Assembly: GCA_963969495.1 (NCBI GenBank)
Contig: OZ018320.1
Location: 72,646,245-72,710,244 of the forward strand
DNA: 64,000 bases
Direction of reading: 5' to 3'
Origin: Ceratothoa steindachneri
Taxonomy: Eukaryota; Arthropoda; Malacostraca; Isopoda; Cymothoidae
Shown: one piece after another, positions 21,061 through 33,000 of the stretch
How the letters are laid out: every line of letters starts with the position of its first letter
How positions within the stretch are numbered: the stretch's first letter is position 1
Program-made: the position numbers and the translations under genes
Notes under the pieces: generated by a model
Database searches by the model: none
What the model saw: only the letters and a program-made list of their open reading frames with translations
What the model was told of the DNA's origin: nothing

Positions 21061-22381
21061 AGACGAACTCACACCATATGTTCGGATAGAGTTTTTTTAA
21101 ATATTAATAACAAACGTAGAAGAAAGTGTTGTTTCCATTTTTTATCGATTTAACTGCCCCAATTCAGTATTCTTTTTAAAAAGTGGTAAACAGTAAATGT
21201 CCGGTGAAAAGAAATATCAGTTTTGTGCACCAAAATAAATATACAATGTCAGTAAAATATTAATTCAAGTTAACTCCGGTTTAAGTGTACAAGGTCTGTT
21301 TATTGTTTAAAATTTTTAAATCTAACTCACTATGCTTAGGTTCAGCCCAGTTCAAAGAGAGGTAGTGTGTGTGGTACACACGCACACAAGTAATGTACCA
21401 GTAAAGCGGCTGTCGCCGTGTGAAAAGTCAGCATAAAAATGGAACCATTTGCTTTATTGAATTCTTCTTTTCTCTTTGCTCTGTTTCTTCTCTCCCCCTC
21501 CTCTCTCTCTCTGTCTAGCTTTCTCTAACTCTCTCTTGCTCCCTTCTTCTCTAGCACATGCCCACATGTTTTCATTCTTTCCTTTTTCTTGCTTTTCCTG
21601 GTCTGTTATTTTTGAGGACCTTGGAATTGTGAGTTAACTAGGTCTTCGTTTATTATTATCTAGTTAACTAACTTCTCAGTACTTCTGATCAAGTTGATAT
21701 GAAAGGAATTTGATGCACGCAAATTTTCTCTGGCGGCAGGAACATAGCTCATGAACAATAAAAAAAATCGATTAACAATTCATAGAATTCTAATAACAGG
21801 TTCAATTGAAACACGACGTTCTTATGACTTAGAAAGGTTAGTGTTTATACACACAAATACTTTCTGCATCATATGTTATAGAAAATTGCTTAACAATGCA
21901 ATTAAAACAAAAAGTTAAATTTGGGGACACTTGGGGGAATTCGCTTTTGTGAGTCTTACGACCGTATGCTGTAACAAATGTGAAATGCACATTTGAGCAA
22001 AAAACCTATTTTTTTTAATGTATTTTACATTTTAGCCTTTTGCATATAATAAATTTATAAATAATTGAATTGCTTTGGGATATTCAAGAAATTTGTAAGT
22101 ACACAAACTGCGTCCTCCGAGGTTAGATTGTGGGTGTAATAAATTCATTCATTGACAAATTTGAATACTGTGTTATATCAATTTCATGATCATCCTCACT
22201 AATCATCACTAACTCTATAATTTAAGAAGGGGATTTGGGGGAGTATTTGAATAATAATTTCATCTTAGTTTGGTTATGACTTATGTTTTTTATCAAAGTT
22301 ATTTCGAATAATTCTTTTATAATATCAAAAAACAAAACGGTGAAGTTCATAAAATTTATTTTTATATATCTTCTTCTAAAA
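21061..22381. other. AT-rich unassigned sequence
   Basis: No gene or repeat recognised apart from the pyrimidine-rich run at 21470-21556. A short stem TGTGTGGTACACAC lies at about 21367. Close to the right end a TGAAGTTCATAAAATTTAT segment (22341) repeats a word from the foldback element that follows. Confidence 0.5.
21470..21556 (+). repeat. CT-rich low-complexity run
   Basis: Almost pure pyrimidine with CTCTCTCT and TTCTTCTCT words. No function is implied by the sequence. Confidence 0.8.
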
Positions 22382-22922
22382 CTATATTTTGGCAACGTGA
22401 TACTTTGAAAGGGGACGAAATTTAGTTTAGAATTCCTTTTTAAAATTATTATAATTGGCGAAGTTCATAAAATTTATAAAAATTTAACCATGGCTGCTTT
22501 TTTTTTATTTTAAATTTTAATCTTAGTAGCGAAGCGCAAGCTCCCCCCGGGAGTGGCGAAGCTATTTATTACCTGCTGTCTTAAGAAATTTAAAGAAGAA
22601 ACAAAAGGCTCATTTTTTTTATATCCAAATAGTTTAGTGATAACTGACAATTCGATAAGAAACTGAGTATAAAGTTCATCCTTTGGACCTTAACCTCCTT
22701 TAATCTTTCCTTTGATTTGAAATATTAAAAAAACAGGCAATGGCTTCGCTGGGAGGAGCTTTCGCTTCGCTACTAAGATTAAAATTTAAAATCTATAAAA
22801 AAGCAGCCATGGTTAAATTTTTATAAATTTTATGAACTTCGCCAATTATAATCATTTTAAAAAAGGAATTCTAAACTAAATTCCCCCCCCCCCTTTCAAA
22901 ATAGCATGTTGCTAAAATATAG
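22382..22922. mobile_element. Foldback element with long inverted arms
   Basis: The left arm starts CTATATTTTGGCAACGTGAT and the right, reverse complemented, CTATATTTTAGCAACATGCT. The arms match inward for about 190 bp (22382-22570, 22735-22922), passing through GTTCATAAAATTTATAAAAA, CCATGGCTGC and GCGAAGC words, with a spacer near 165 bp. No coding capacity. It abuts the repeat unit at 22923. Superfamily unknown and no target duplication was recognised. Confidence 0.85.
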
Positions 22923-23118
22923 ACCTGCATACGAATGGAGTGCATATATAATGAACTGCGCTATAATCAGCGAAATTAATGCGTGCAATGCTTGCACGCA
23001 GATATAGGGCATAACCTCCCCTCCCCCCAAAAGTAATACAACAAGAACGCAAACCAGGAAGCCTAAGCAACGTATAGGAGAAAGAAAAAAGTAATGAATT
23101 AAAATATCGCAACTACGC
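22923..23118 (+). repeat. Repeat R, uninterrupted copy
   Basis: This ~195-bp stretch (ACCTGCATACGAATGGAGTG ... CCTAAGCAACGTATAGGAGA ... GTAATGAATTAAAA) occurs again as two halves at 23489-23565 and 28582-28705, separated by a hAT element. It serves as the empty-site reference for that insertion. Confidence 0.88.
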
Positions 23119-23488
23119 AAGGTGTATACATGTTATACACTAAATATATGGTGAATGGGCAACGCTATTTCGTGTACGTTTTCCTGGGCCTGGTGGGGGT
23201 GTTTGACGGAAAGGCTGTTAGAAAAAAGCCAGCGCGAAGCATAACGAGTTAAAACCAACGCGTGCGTTAAATTAACGCATGCTTTTTTTTTAATTGACGC
23301 CGTTAATTGGCCGCCAAATGGTTGGCGCGTGCTGAAATTCTAACCTGCGCCGAACGAATCTATCAGGGCCTAGTGAGCACAACCTATCCAAAAAACTACA
23401 GCGGGAAACTTTAAGCGAGGCACCCAAATTAAAAGCTGTTTTTTGTTTGTTTATTTATTTTCTTTTAAGTACTATAGTTTACAATAGG
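23119..23488. other. Unassigned sequence
   Basis: No gene seen. It has an inverted word pair ACGCGTGCGTTAAATTAACG near 23258 and a poly-T run near 23283. Confidence 0.5.
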
Positions 23489-23565
23489 CCTGCATACGAG
23501 GGGAGTGTAAATATAATGAACTGTACTATAATAAGCGAAACTAATGCGTGCAAGGCATGCAACGC
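23489..23565 (+). repeat. Repeat R, left half of interrupted copy
   Basis: Matches the start of 22923-23118 (CCTGCATACGAGGGGAGTG onward) up to TGCGTGCAAGGCATGCAACG, where the hAT element begins. Confidence 0.88.
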
Positions 23566-23904
23566 CAGTGGGAATTTTTCAAAAAATCAAGTGTCAAGTA
23601 AAAAAACCAAGATGGACCAAAATAAACCAAGCATTTTAGATAACTAGTAAAAATGCAGATTATAAACCAATTGCCTTTTTTATAGTAAGCCTATATATTA
23701 AAATTATAAATAGCAAAAAGGAAGTACTTACAATAAATATTTAGCATTTAATCTTCGTCAATATCTTCATAAATTGTTATCATTTCGTCTTCATTTTTAG
23801 CTTTTTTTAGTCGTTCAGTGTATCACTTATGTGCTTCCCCGAGTTGCAAGTCTTTTAATAGATTTTTATTAGGCTTCCAAGTTGTACAAGAATTATTGTT
23901 TTTA

Positions 23905-25500
23905 CTAACATGTTGTTCTATCTCTCGTAGTAGATGCCTTCAGCTTATTGGTGTCCTTTGTTTTCACTGTATTTACTTGAGAAAAAATTCTCTCCACACA
24001 GGAAAAGGAATGAGGCAGTGAGGTCATGTTTGTCACGAAATCGGATAAAGTTAAATATTTGGGTTGATCTAAGTCATCCTTGATGTCACGTAATTTATAC
24101 CAGAACTCTGGAATTTTCAAACTTTTTTTAATATTGTGTTGTTCTGTGGTCACCCGAAAACTTCTATATTCGTCATCCAGATCATTCAGTTTGTTTTTCT
24201 GGCACGAGTGTTTTAAACTGAGATGCCAAACTTGAGATGGACATTGGTGAATTCTGACCAAGGACAATCTTTGGATCCAAAACTTTTAACTTTGTTATTA
24301 TGCTGTTTCCACTGAATGAAAAGAGTTGTTTAATTTGGCCATACACTTCAATCAAAAATTTCAAACACTCGTTTTTAAATCTGAGTTTGAATTCTTCTTC
24401 TTTTAGGAGACATTGTTCTACCTCCGAGATATAAATCTTCAGTCTGTTTGTGCCCTGTTTTGTATCTTGGATCAATATTGCATAGTTCCATTTAACTTAA
24501 GTACTCTTCCTGAACTCAAAATAATCTTGAATTCAGCTGATACCATCGAGTGTAATTTATGCAGCCTAAATTGTTCTGACTGGAATTCCAGGTTGAGAGC
24601 ATTGACTTTACTCAACACATAATGAAAGAAGCAGAGCAGATGCTTTGTTCCACGGTTGATAAGTATCTCATATATTCTCCTCGCTCCGTCTACTTTGTCG
24701 CTTTCTGATTCGGCCTGAAAATATAGAACAAGAGCCTCCCATTGTTCCAAAATTCTGTAGATTACATTTTCTCTGGAAAGCCACCTTGTTTGTGCAAGTT
24801 TGGGAATTTTATGATTAACAATTTGAATGGCATCTTGAATAGTGACAAAATCATTTTGACGTTTGCTACCTCAGCAGAAATAAGATGCAATATCTTTAAG
24901 AAATGACTAGATATGAGGGTAACACTGACACAGTATCGGCTGGCGCAAAGCGCAAATGAATGACAAACGCATCCAAGAACGAAAACTGATGGCAAAAGAT
25001 CCTTTAGTAATTTTTGAAATCCATTTTTTTTTTTACCTAGCATCGTGGGTTATCACTAGGCTTGCTGCACGTCCATTTTCTACCACATCTATATCGAGAA
25101 GGACATCTGTTACATCAAATTTACCTGTGTGATAGATGTATCAGTACTTTGGTCAATTATAACAGAATATTTTTTATTTCGACATATCTCGTTTAGTTCT
25201 ATTTTTTCCTAATATGCAATGCCATCTTGGATGAGATATGAGTTTTGTTCTTTTGTAATTAACATTTTTGGCATATCACTGTCAGGATAAGCTTTTTGAC
25301 AAATTGCAAGGAGGTGATCTATATGAGAAAACGAGATGTGATGTTCAGCAAAAATATGCTGCAAATAGCATTTCTGCATTGACAATTTTTTTCAGATTCA
25401 GCTTGTTTTCTTTGTAAGAAAATGAGTAATACTGAATTTTGACGTAGCTGCTTCCATCTTATTCATCTCTCTTTAGCCATCCTTTAAATTCTTCCAGTTC
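23905..25500 (-). pseudogene. hAT transposase pseudogene (element 1)
   Basis: The minus strand gives fragments in order: DMPKMLITKEQNSYLIQDGI and similar parts of the N-terminal core (about 25,200-25,400), DPSAT-like middle region with CVCHSFALCASRYC (about 24,930), a stretch KVNALNLEFQSEQFRLHKL (24,560-24,620), and LPHSFSCVERIFSQVNTVKT, the hAT dimerization domain, at 23,950-24,040. The zinc-finger start is hard to read beyond 25,500. At least six stops or frameshifts are present. Transposase would act on the CAGTG-type ends at 23,566 and 28,581. The dimerization motif is diagnostic; the remaining alignment is by eye. Confidence 0.8.
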
Positions 25501-26460
25501 AAGCCATTCATTTTTAAATGGCTCGGTATACCATTTTTTTTCTCTTTGGAGACTTTTCACTCGAACTGTATTTCACTTATTTTTTTTTTAAATCACACCA
25601 CCACGTCTTGATGAACAAAGATTTTCAGTATACTAATTTAAATTTTAAATATACCTATACCATGATGATGGAAATTATTGCCAGATTTCTCAAGAGATTC
25701 ATGCCCATATTTTTATGGTTCACGCGTCATAAGATGCTATAAAATCACAAAAGTATCCAAAACCCACTTTCTTGATTTTATTATATTGTACTATCGAATT
25801 TACAGGGACAATAAAGCATAAACGAATTTTTTTTTTAATTCTCTTGTTATACGTATTAAAACGTTTACGCAGGTGCGGCAATGGGAGATTTGCGCCAGTT
25901 CGGAACATGTTTAGAAACGTTTTCGGACGTTATATTGCATCATAGCATCACTTTCACTATTACTTATTATCTATGGATATTTATGGGGTAAAATATCACA
26001 TATATAATTCATTTAAATAGTATCGCTTAATTATGCCGTATTTTTTCTTTAATCTAAATCCAAATTCAAAGAAACATTTTATTTACATAAAGTCCAAAAT
26101 CGAATGAAAATTTGGTTAGGAATCAGTTATTTTGAACTCTATGTTTTAATGCATAAGGTTTATTAATGGTTGATTATTCATAATAATTGTCTCTAATTTT
26201 CGTTCAGTTGAAAATGCAACTTTAAAGGTCATCAATTTAGATGTATTGAAACGTCCTCTTTCCATAAAAATACATTTCTCATTAATATAGAACGAGTAAG
26301 TGACTATAAAGCTTTAAAGAAAATCTAAAAACACTGTTTTTGAAATCAGAATCGCCTTTTAAGCATTTCTTAAGATGTACCAATTGCAAAATTGAATATT
26401 AAAAAAAATCTACGCTTTGTTTCAAAATGTTTCGTCAGGAAAGCAATAATAACCATTCAT
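25501..26460. other. AT-rich interior of hAT element 1
   Basis: No gene seen on either strand. The hAT N-terminal zinc finger should be near the left end but is not readable. Confidence 0.45.
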
Positions 26461-26543
26461 AACATAACATAATTTCACGGATGACAAAAGCCACAGGGGC
26501 CTATCAAAGGTCATCCGTATCCATCAAATCCCACCCACATAAT

Positions 26544-26665
26544 GCATCCATAGGATTTTGTCAGATCATGCATCTACAATATACAATTTAACAATCCATA
26601 GGATTATGTCCAACCATGCATCTACAATATATAATTTAAAGCCTCCATAGGAGTCTGTCAAAAAC
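26544..26665 (-). repeat. ~50-bp repeats in the LINE 3' tail
   Basis: ATCCATAGGATT-TGTC-AxxCATGCATCTACAATATA-AATTTAA occurs about two and a half times in tandem. Similar words occur in the truncated copy at 34,375-34,480, so they belong to the LINE. Confidence 0.75.
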
Positions 26666-26818
26666 AAAATCAAAGTCCCCCAAAATATACAATAAAAAGA
26701 AACTGCATCCACAGGAATGAGTCAAGAAACATATCCACATACCAAAAAGTAAGAAATTAACCCTCCCTTCCCATATAATCATCCAATCTGCGCTTGAAAA
26801 CATTCAAGTTTGGGCTGT

Positions 26819-28380
26819 CTACAGTCTCAGGTGGCAAACTATTGTAATAATCCACAACTCTATAAGGGAAAAATATATCCTAACATCCAGTCTGCACCTC
26901 TGTTTTTTAATCTTTAAGTGGTGGCCTCTAGTTCTATTACTACCTTCTAACTCAAGTAACTTGCTGAAATCCAATTTATCCATCCCAGAAAAGATTTTAA
27001 AAAGCTCAATCATATCTCCCCTCACACATCTTCTTTCAAATGAGAACATATTTAGTACCCTCAGTCTATCTTCATATTCAAGGTGCTTCAGGGATGGTAT
27101 TATTTTTGTTGCCCTCCTTTGTACTGACTCTAATAAGTTTATATCATGTTTAAAATGTGGTGACCATGCCTGTATACAGTACTCTAAATGTGGTCTGCCA
27201 TAAGAGTTGTATAGTTTAAGGATGACCTCCTTACTCTTGTAGCTAACATTTCTTTTAATGTAACCTAGCACCCTATTTGCTCTATTTTTTGCCTCAATAC
27301 ACTGCTTTGAAAATTTCAGTGACCTATCTACTACTACTCCTAAGTCTTTCTCAGCTTCAACTGAATTAAGCCAATACCCATCCATTTCATAGCTAAATTC
27401 CCTATTATCTCTCCCCATTTATTAAGGTTAAAAGTCATCTGCCACTTCTGAGCCCAAGCTAACAACTTATTTAAGTCACCCTGCACTTTAAAGCTACCCT
27501 CAACCTCTTTGACTACAGCTGCCAATTTAGTGTCATCAGCAAAAATTGACACTTTGCTATTTACACCTTGCCTAAGATTATTTTCATAGATTATAAATAA
27601 TAGAGGGCCTAAAACTGATCCCTGAGGTACGCCACTAATAACATTCCTCCACTTGACCTCACTCCATTCAGTACAACTCTCTGTTTCCTATTTTTCAGCA
27701 ATTTAGTTATCCAATTTAAAACGTTCCCACATATCTCATGCAGCTTTAATTTATGAACTAGTCTTCTATGTGGAACCTTATCAAAAGCTTTGCTGAAATC
27801 TAAGTAGATCACATCAACCTTCTCACCCCTATCTAATTCTTTAGTTACATAATCCATAAAATCCAGTAAATTAGTTAAACACGATCTACCTTTTCTAAAA
27901 CCATGCTGATCATCATTAATTAACCTGCTACTCTCTAGATGATCAGAAATTCCCTTCTTAACCATCTTCTCAAGAATTTTACATACTATAGAAGTTAAGC
28001 TTACCGGTCTAAAGTTATTTGGATCCTCTTTGCTTCCCTTTTTAAAAATTGGCACTACATTTGCCAATTTCCAATCATTTGGTATTTCTCCAGACTCTAG
28101 TGATCTAATAAATATCTTCTCAAGAGCTACTGCAATACTTTCTACACCTTCTTTGTGTATCCTAGAATGAATGTTGTCAGGGCCAGATACCTTACTAGTA
28201 TTTAACTGCATTATAAGCCCTTTAATTTCTTCTCTGTCTATATTAATAGAATTTATCACTACTTCCCTTGACCTAGAATTATCATCAATTAATCTAACTG
28301 GTTTCTCTTCTGTGAATACTGAAGCAAAATGATCATTAAGGACATCTACTATTTCCTCATCCAAAAGGATTGGTTTCGCT
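26819..28380 (-). pseudogene. CR1-like LINE reverse transcriptase
   Basis: The first 250 codons are open: VLNDHFASVFTEEKP, SGPDNIHSRIHKEG, WKLANVVPIFKKGSKEDPNN, FRPVSLTSIVCKILEKMV, HGFRKGRSCLTNLLDF and VDVIYLDFSKAFDKVPH (motif A). Then come frameshifts and SIFADDTKLAAVVKEVEGSF, the F-A-D-D box with both aspartates intact (about 27,520-27,550). The tail reads MTFNLNKWGE, EKDLGVVVDRSLKFSKQC, RNVSYKSKEVILKLYNS, LEYCIQAWSPHFKHDINLLE, and RTRGHHLKIKKQRCRLDVR. Order is that of CR1-clade ORF2. Two or three frame changes (near 27,600 and 27,420) make it a pseudogene. The enzyme would copy LINE RNA at the target. Confidence 0.9.
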
Positions 28381-28581
28381 AGAACCTTTTGGGTAACTTA
28401 AGGTGGTAACACTGCAATATACAAAAATATTTGACTGCCATGCGATGATAAATTTATTTTATTATCATTCAGAAAAGGAACTTCTTAGAAATGACTAAAA
28501 AAAACAAGATTTCTTTGATTTCCTAGAAAATGAACCAATAAACCAAGGCGGGTAATAAAAAACCAAGGGATGGCATCGCTA

Positions 28582-28705
28582 ATGTTCGCAGATCTAGCCC
28601 CCCCCCCCCAAAAAAAAAATAAATAAATAAATAACAACAGCCCAAACCAGGAAGCCTAAGCAACGTATAGGTGAAAAAAATAATGAATTAACACATCACA
28701 ATAGC
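28582..28705 (+). repeat. Repeat R, right half of interrupted copy
   Basis: Continues the R unit after the hAT element: ATGTTCGCAGATCTAG, a poly-C and A-rich run, then CCAAACCAGGAAGCCTAAGC and AATGAATTAAC, as in 23000-23110. Confidence 0.88.
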
Positions 28706-29496
28706 GAAGCCTGCCCTCGAACGCACAGAAAACCTTCCATAGAAAACGGCTAAATAAATCTATATTATGAATGTCACAGTGTTTTTATAACTAGTTGAGA
28801 CTTGTAAATTATATTCGAAACTCATAAAACAAACTAATAAATCTACACTATGAATGAGACGATCTCTTCTCACCTTATGAAAAGCAACCACTATAGATTC
28901 ACGGCTAAACTATTGAAGTTAGATACTTATGTTTGGTCTCATTGAACAGATAATTATCAAAACTTTTGGGGGGGGCACTAGTCCCATGGATGGGATAATT
29001 ATAATGCGTGGGTTTCCCCAATATTTCTGAAATGCCAAAAATGAAAAAAGAAAATCTGGTTTCTCCACCGGAACAAAAATCGGCAAAAGAAAAGTAATCA
29101 CTTTTCTGCCGATTATTCGATAAAAAATAGAGGCTTTGTTCGAGATTAAGGGACTGCATTTCGAACATCCGAGCGCTCAAATGTTAACAAAAAACGAAGT
29201 ACATTAATATAGTTGTATCGCGTGCACACGCGAATTTTTTTTTTGTTCGCATTAAAGAGTTGCCGTTCCCACGTCCGAACGCCTCAGAGAACCCTTAACT
29301 ACAGCTCACGCGTATCAAATCCATAGTCCAATAGAACCGTGAGCTATGTAACATAATGTATATAAAAATAAATTTACCTCTTATTTGCATAATGTAAAAT
29401 ATTATAAGACTCCTAGTTCATTCGGAAGGTGGAATAATTTGAATATCACGAGTTCATTATAATATGTAAAACTTCGTTTTCTTTGAGGCGAGTCCT
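28706..29496. other. Unassigned sequence
   Basis: A 91-codon minus frame (28905-29180) shows no known motif. A stem-like GTGAGCTA / AGCTCAC pair lies around 29303-29346. Nothing else was recognised. Confidence 0.45.
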
Positions 29497-29735
29497 GTTG
29501 CGCCCATTGCAAGGTTGACTAGGATCAACATTAGTGTTATATAAATCCTATGAAGTCTTGAGATGGGCACGTAATAATCATGCACTTGCAAAGTGCACTA
29601 CACTGTATCAAGGAATAAGATAAATGCGGTATTTTTATAAAAATAGACAAAAGTGCATTGTAAAGCGAAATAAGTTTAACAATGAAGCCTCACAAATGAG
29701 CATCATGTGAATCCTATAAAGGCTTGGTTTTAAAG
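29497..29735 (+). repeat. Dispersed satellite, block C
   Basis: One unit with the core CATTGCAAGGTTGACTAGGA (29504) and a second, partial one (29650) with ACAATGAAGCCTCACAAATG. It matches block A closely, including GTGCACTACA-TGTATCAA-G and AATAAGATAAATGC. Confidence 0.85.
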
Positions 29736-30278
29736 ATTTAATATATATTGATTCTGCGATTCTGAGTATGCTCGGACATTTATTGTTGGCTATGATTTTA
29801 ATGTTTTTTTCTATTGTTATTGACGTTTTACAATATATCATGTGATCTCTTATAGGCGAATGTTCTTTTTTCTAAAAAAAGACCCTGTTCTATGGTTAAT
29901 TCCCATATGCGGAGAATAACAAGCTCCCAATGATCGCACAGTGCCAGGGCCATCAGAACAGCATTATGGCCCCCCGGGCAAAGCAGTGTGCTGGGACCCT
30001 ATGACAACTGCACACAGGAATAAAAATGTAAATGTTCGATAAAATTAAACATAAATTTATTTTATTGGCACTTCCAAAAAAATCGGTGTTGAAACATTAA
30101 ACACATGCTGTACAACTACAGCTAATCAACATGATAAACATTTGAACAATACACGAGGCTTGAAAAATACAATAATACTCAGTAAACCATACAGATTAGA
30201 TGTCACAATATAAAATTACTACAAATATCTTATTATAAGAAACATTTGCGGCACTTCTTTGCAGAGAATTGTTTATTA

Positions 30279-32790
30279 TTAGCTTGAAGTCAATAGTTTT
30301 AGGATGTCATTTTCCATGCACATGAGTGAAAGCCAGTTCAAACGATACTGCCCCATTGTGATACGAAGGTAATTTTTCAAAGGTTTCAGTCTTGAAAAAG
30401 AACGTTCTCCTGTACAGTTGGTCACCATCATGCGCATGAACACCCGGAGTGCAATCTCAACATTCGGGAATACAGATTTCAAATTGTCGGCAATTATTTT
30501 TCTGTACAATGCAGGAAGAGTCTCACAATTTTCATCAAGGGCCATGTAGTACTTGAGATGCTCACATTCATTTGAAAGGAAATCATAATTAAGGTCTTTG
30601 TGATACATATTAGCAAGATGTTCACACTTTTTCTTTAGTGCATCAGAAGCAATGGTTTTCAATTCACTGAAGAAAGAAAACAGATTTCCAATCTGTGAAT
30701 AAACTTCTGCACGTTTTGTCAGTTCAGAGATTAGAGTCCAGAATAGGGAGGAATGTTTCTACCTTGAACTTTTTCGCTTTTACTGAGAAGCATCTCTTCT
30801 GCTGATAGTGATACATCATATCTAGTAAGACGCACACTTCGTTTTCGTTCTCTTTTTTTTTCTCATCACTCCAGTATGTATCTGGACACATACTCTTGGC
30901 TTTGAATTCTTGTTAACGAAATTTATCTCTAGTTTCCTGAAGATAGATTTTTATAGACTCAAGAAGATTTGTGGTAACAAGGATGTTCACATCCTTTGAC
31001 TGCAGGACCTTGTTTATTTTGTTCATTATTTCTAGCATGTCATTCCAAAGAATTGTGAGAAAGATTGTTTCCAGTTTTTCCATTTTCTTGCTTAATCCTT
31101 CTGTCTCTCGCCTTGTTTTCACTTCCTGTTCATTGTTAACTGATACAGAATCTAGCGAATGTTTTATTTTCTCGAAACCCCCATACAGAGCATGAACAGC
31201 AACAAAATGTGCTGACCATCGTGTGTCAGATAGATACTTGACCACCAAATGTTTTCCCATAGAAGATGTCAATACATTCTATCGATGAGTAGAAGCAGCA
31301 AAAAAGGAATATAGATGCTGAACAAAGTCAAATAATTTTACAGTTTGTAGAGAACACTCTGCCGCTTTTACTCCAACCAGATTCAGGCAGGCTGTGTCCA
31401 GCACTGGGGACATAGCATAGATGGCGAACTCATTGAGTTGATGAATCCGTGCTTGCAATCCAGTATATCGTCCAGACATATTTGAGGCATTGTCCTATGA
31501 CTGACCACGGCAGTTTGATAGTGAATTTTGTTCTCATTAGGAAAATCCACAACAGTGTCTGTTAGAGCCTTTCCTCCATGAGAAGAGATGGAGATGGACA
31601 TCAAGAAACGTTCCACAGACTCACAGCCTTTAATGTATAGAACAGTAAATGTCAGTTGATCTGTGTGTGAGACGTCTGGAGTGGAATCTACACTTATTAA
31701 ATAATACTTCGACTCTTAGGTCCTATTAGTTCAATAAATTCCTCACAAATATTTGCAGATAAAAATGACGGGTTCCCTTTTCCAGGATTTCCATACAGTT
31801 TGAGATGTTCTTCCAATAAAGGGTCAAATTCACTCAACAGCTCTAGTATGCCTAAATAGTTGCCATTCTTTGCTGACCTAATAATCTGATTTTCTCCACA
31901 AAATGGCAAACCTCTGGAGGCATGAAATCGAATCACAGAAACCACACGTGTCAACACTTTATGCCAATATTCCTGCTCTGAGCGATTTTGTTCAACTAAT
32001 AAAGAATCAACACTTCCAGTTTCTTTATGCCTATTCAAATATGCTGTTATACACTTTCGATGTTCTTCTGCATTTTCATTTTCTACAATAACATTTGCTG
32101 TACTTCAAGTCATTGAACCCCAATGTAGCAAAGGGAGATTCTTTCTTGGACAGTAGGCGACAAACAAAGCACTACAAACGACCTTGAGATGGTGAATAGA
32201 GTAGCCATTCACGTTTTACACACTCGCCATCCTGCAGTTCACGTTTGAACACATTATTTGATAAATACATTCATTGTCTTCATACTCTCTACTCCAGCTG
32301 TTTTACACACACTGCGTGAGTTTGAAAAGTTGCAATCATGATTCTGACATGATGGGGGCCCACTACAAATCTAGTAATCTACTTTGTTAGTATCCTTGTT
32401 CCATAGCCCCGGTTCTGTCTCTTGGATTGGAAATTCCTTTACTGTTACAGATTTGGGTTTGGATTTGGATGCGGATGCTATATCTGAAAGAACAGTACTA
32501 GTGGCTGAAATTGCACGAGTTCATGTACATGTGGATGCTATATCTTAGGGAATGGTATGAGTGGCTAACGTTTCAGGAGTGAACACTGATGCGGATGCTA
32601 TATTTGAAGGAATGGTACTAGTGGGTGACGTTACACCTGTGTTGAATCACGATGTTAATTTTGGAAGTTTTCCAATTTTCTCCTTCTCCTCTGCAGCTCT
32701 CTTCCTCTTCTGTGCTCAACTCAAAACATTACGTTTTATTTCTGCTGAAAGGGTTATTCACCTGAAAATATATATTATAAATGTTTAACT
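30279..32790 (-). pseudogene. hAT transposase pseudogene (element 2, TTF-type)
   Basis: The minus strand has KIGKLPKLTS and repeated SDIASAS words in a low-complexity N-terminus (32,460-32,680). A degraded TTF finger region follows (about 32,100-32,270), then SEQEYWHKVLTRVVSVIRFH, NGNYLGILELLSEFDPLLEE and NPSFLSANICEEFIELIG (31,700-32,040), SGRYTGLQARIHQLNEFAIY (31,430), SDTRWSAHFVAVHALYGGFE (31,210), and NCTGERSFSRLKPLKNYLR with WLSLMCMENDIL at the dimerization end (30,290-30,420). This is the order of ZMYM1-like hAT proteins. About six frameshifts or stops break it. The N-terminal fragment at 192-875 belongs to the same broad group. Confidence 0.85.
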
Positions 32791-33000
32791 AAATGTCTTT
32801 TATAATTACCATTAATTTTGTTTAGGAACTTCATTTTTTTGTGAATTAATCAGTAATTTTATGTTGTATATTAGGTAACCAGTGGTAGGCTTGGAGTTAA
32901 ATCAATAAAGAGACTGACTACCTGTGTTTCATAAAACGCAACCGAAAAAATACTATTCGTACAATTTAAAGAAGGACGTGTTCATTATGGAAGCAAAATG

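Larger units (their letters stand above)
26461..28395 (-). mobile_element. CR1-like LINE, 5' truncated, nested in hAT element 1
   Basis: The reverse-transcriptase ORF is followed by a 3' tail with ~50-bp repeats and ends at AAATTATGTTATGTTATG on the minus strand. The same 3' end occurs at 34301. The upstream end is near 28,395, within the coding region, so the endonuclease half is missing. It is the best-preserved coding stretch of the window. Confidence 0.87.
23566..28581 (-). mobile_element. hAT element 1 (about 5 kb, with nested LINE)
   Basis: It starts CAGTGGGAATTTTTC and ends, reverse complemented, TAGCGATGCCATCCC, both YAGNG ends. The flanks read ATGCAACGC (23557-23565) and ATGTTCGC (28582-28589), a decayed 8-bp duplication of the TTGCACGC present in the intact repeat copy. 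The transposase is on the minus strand (23905-25500). A CR1-like LINE of about 1.9 kb is inserted in its 5' part. Left of the transposase, sequence is AT-rich. Confidence 0.82.

Noticed and set aside
22896..23120. Hydrophobic 74-codon minus frame
   Set aside because: It lies on repeat R, whose other copy (23489-23565 plus 28582-28705) does not keep the frame.
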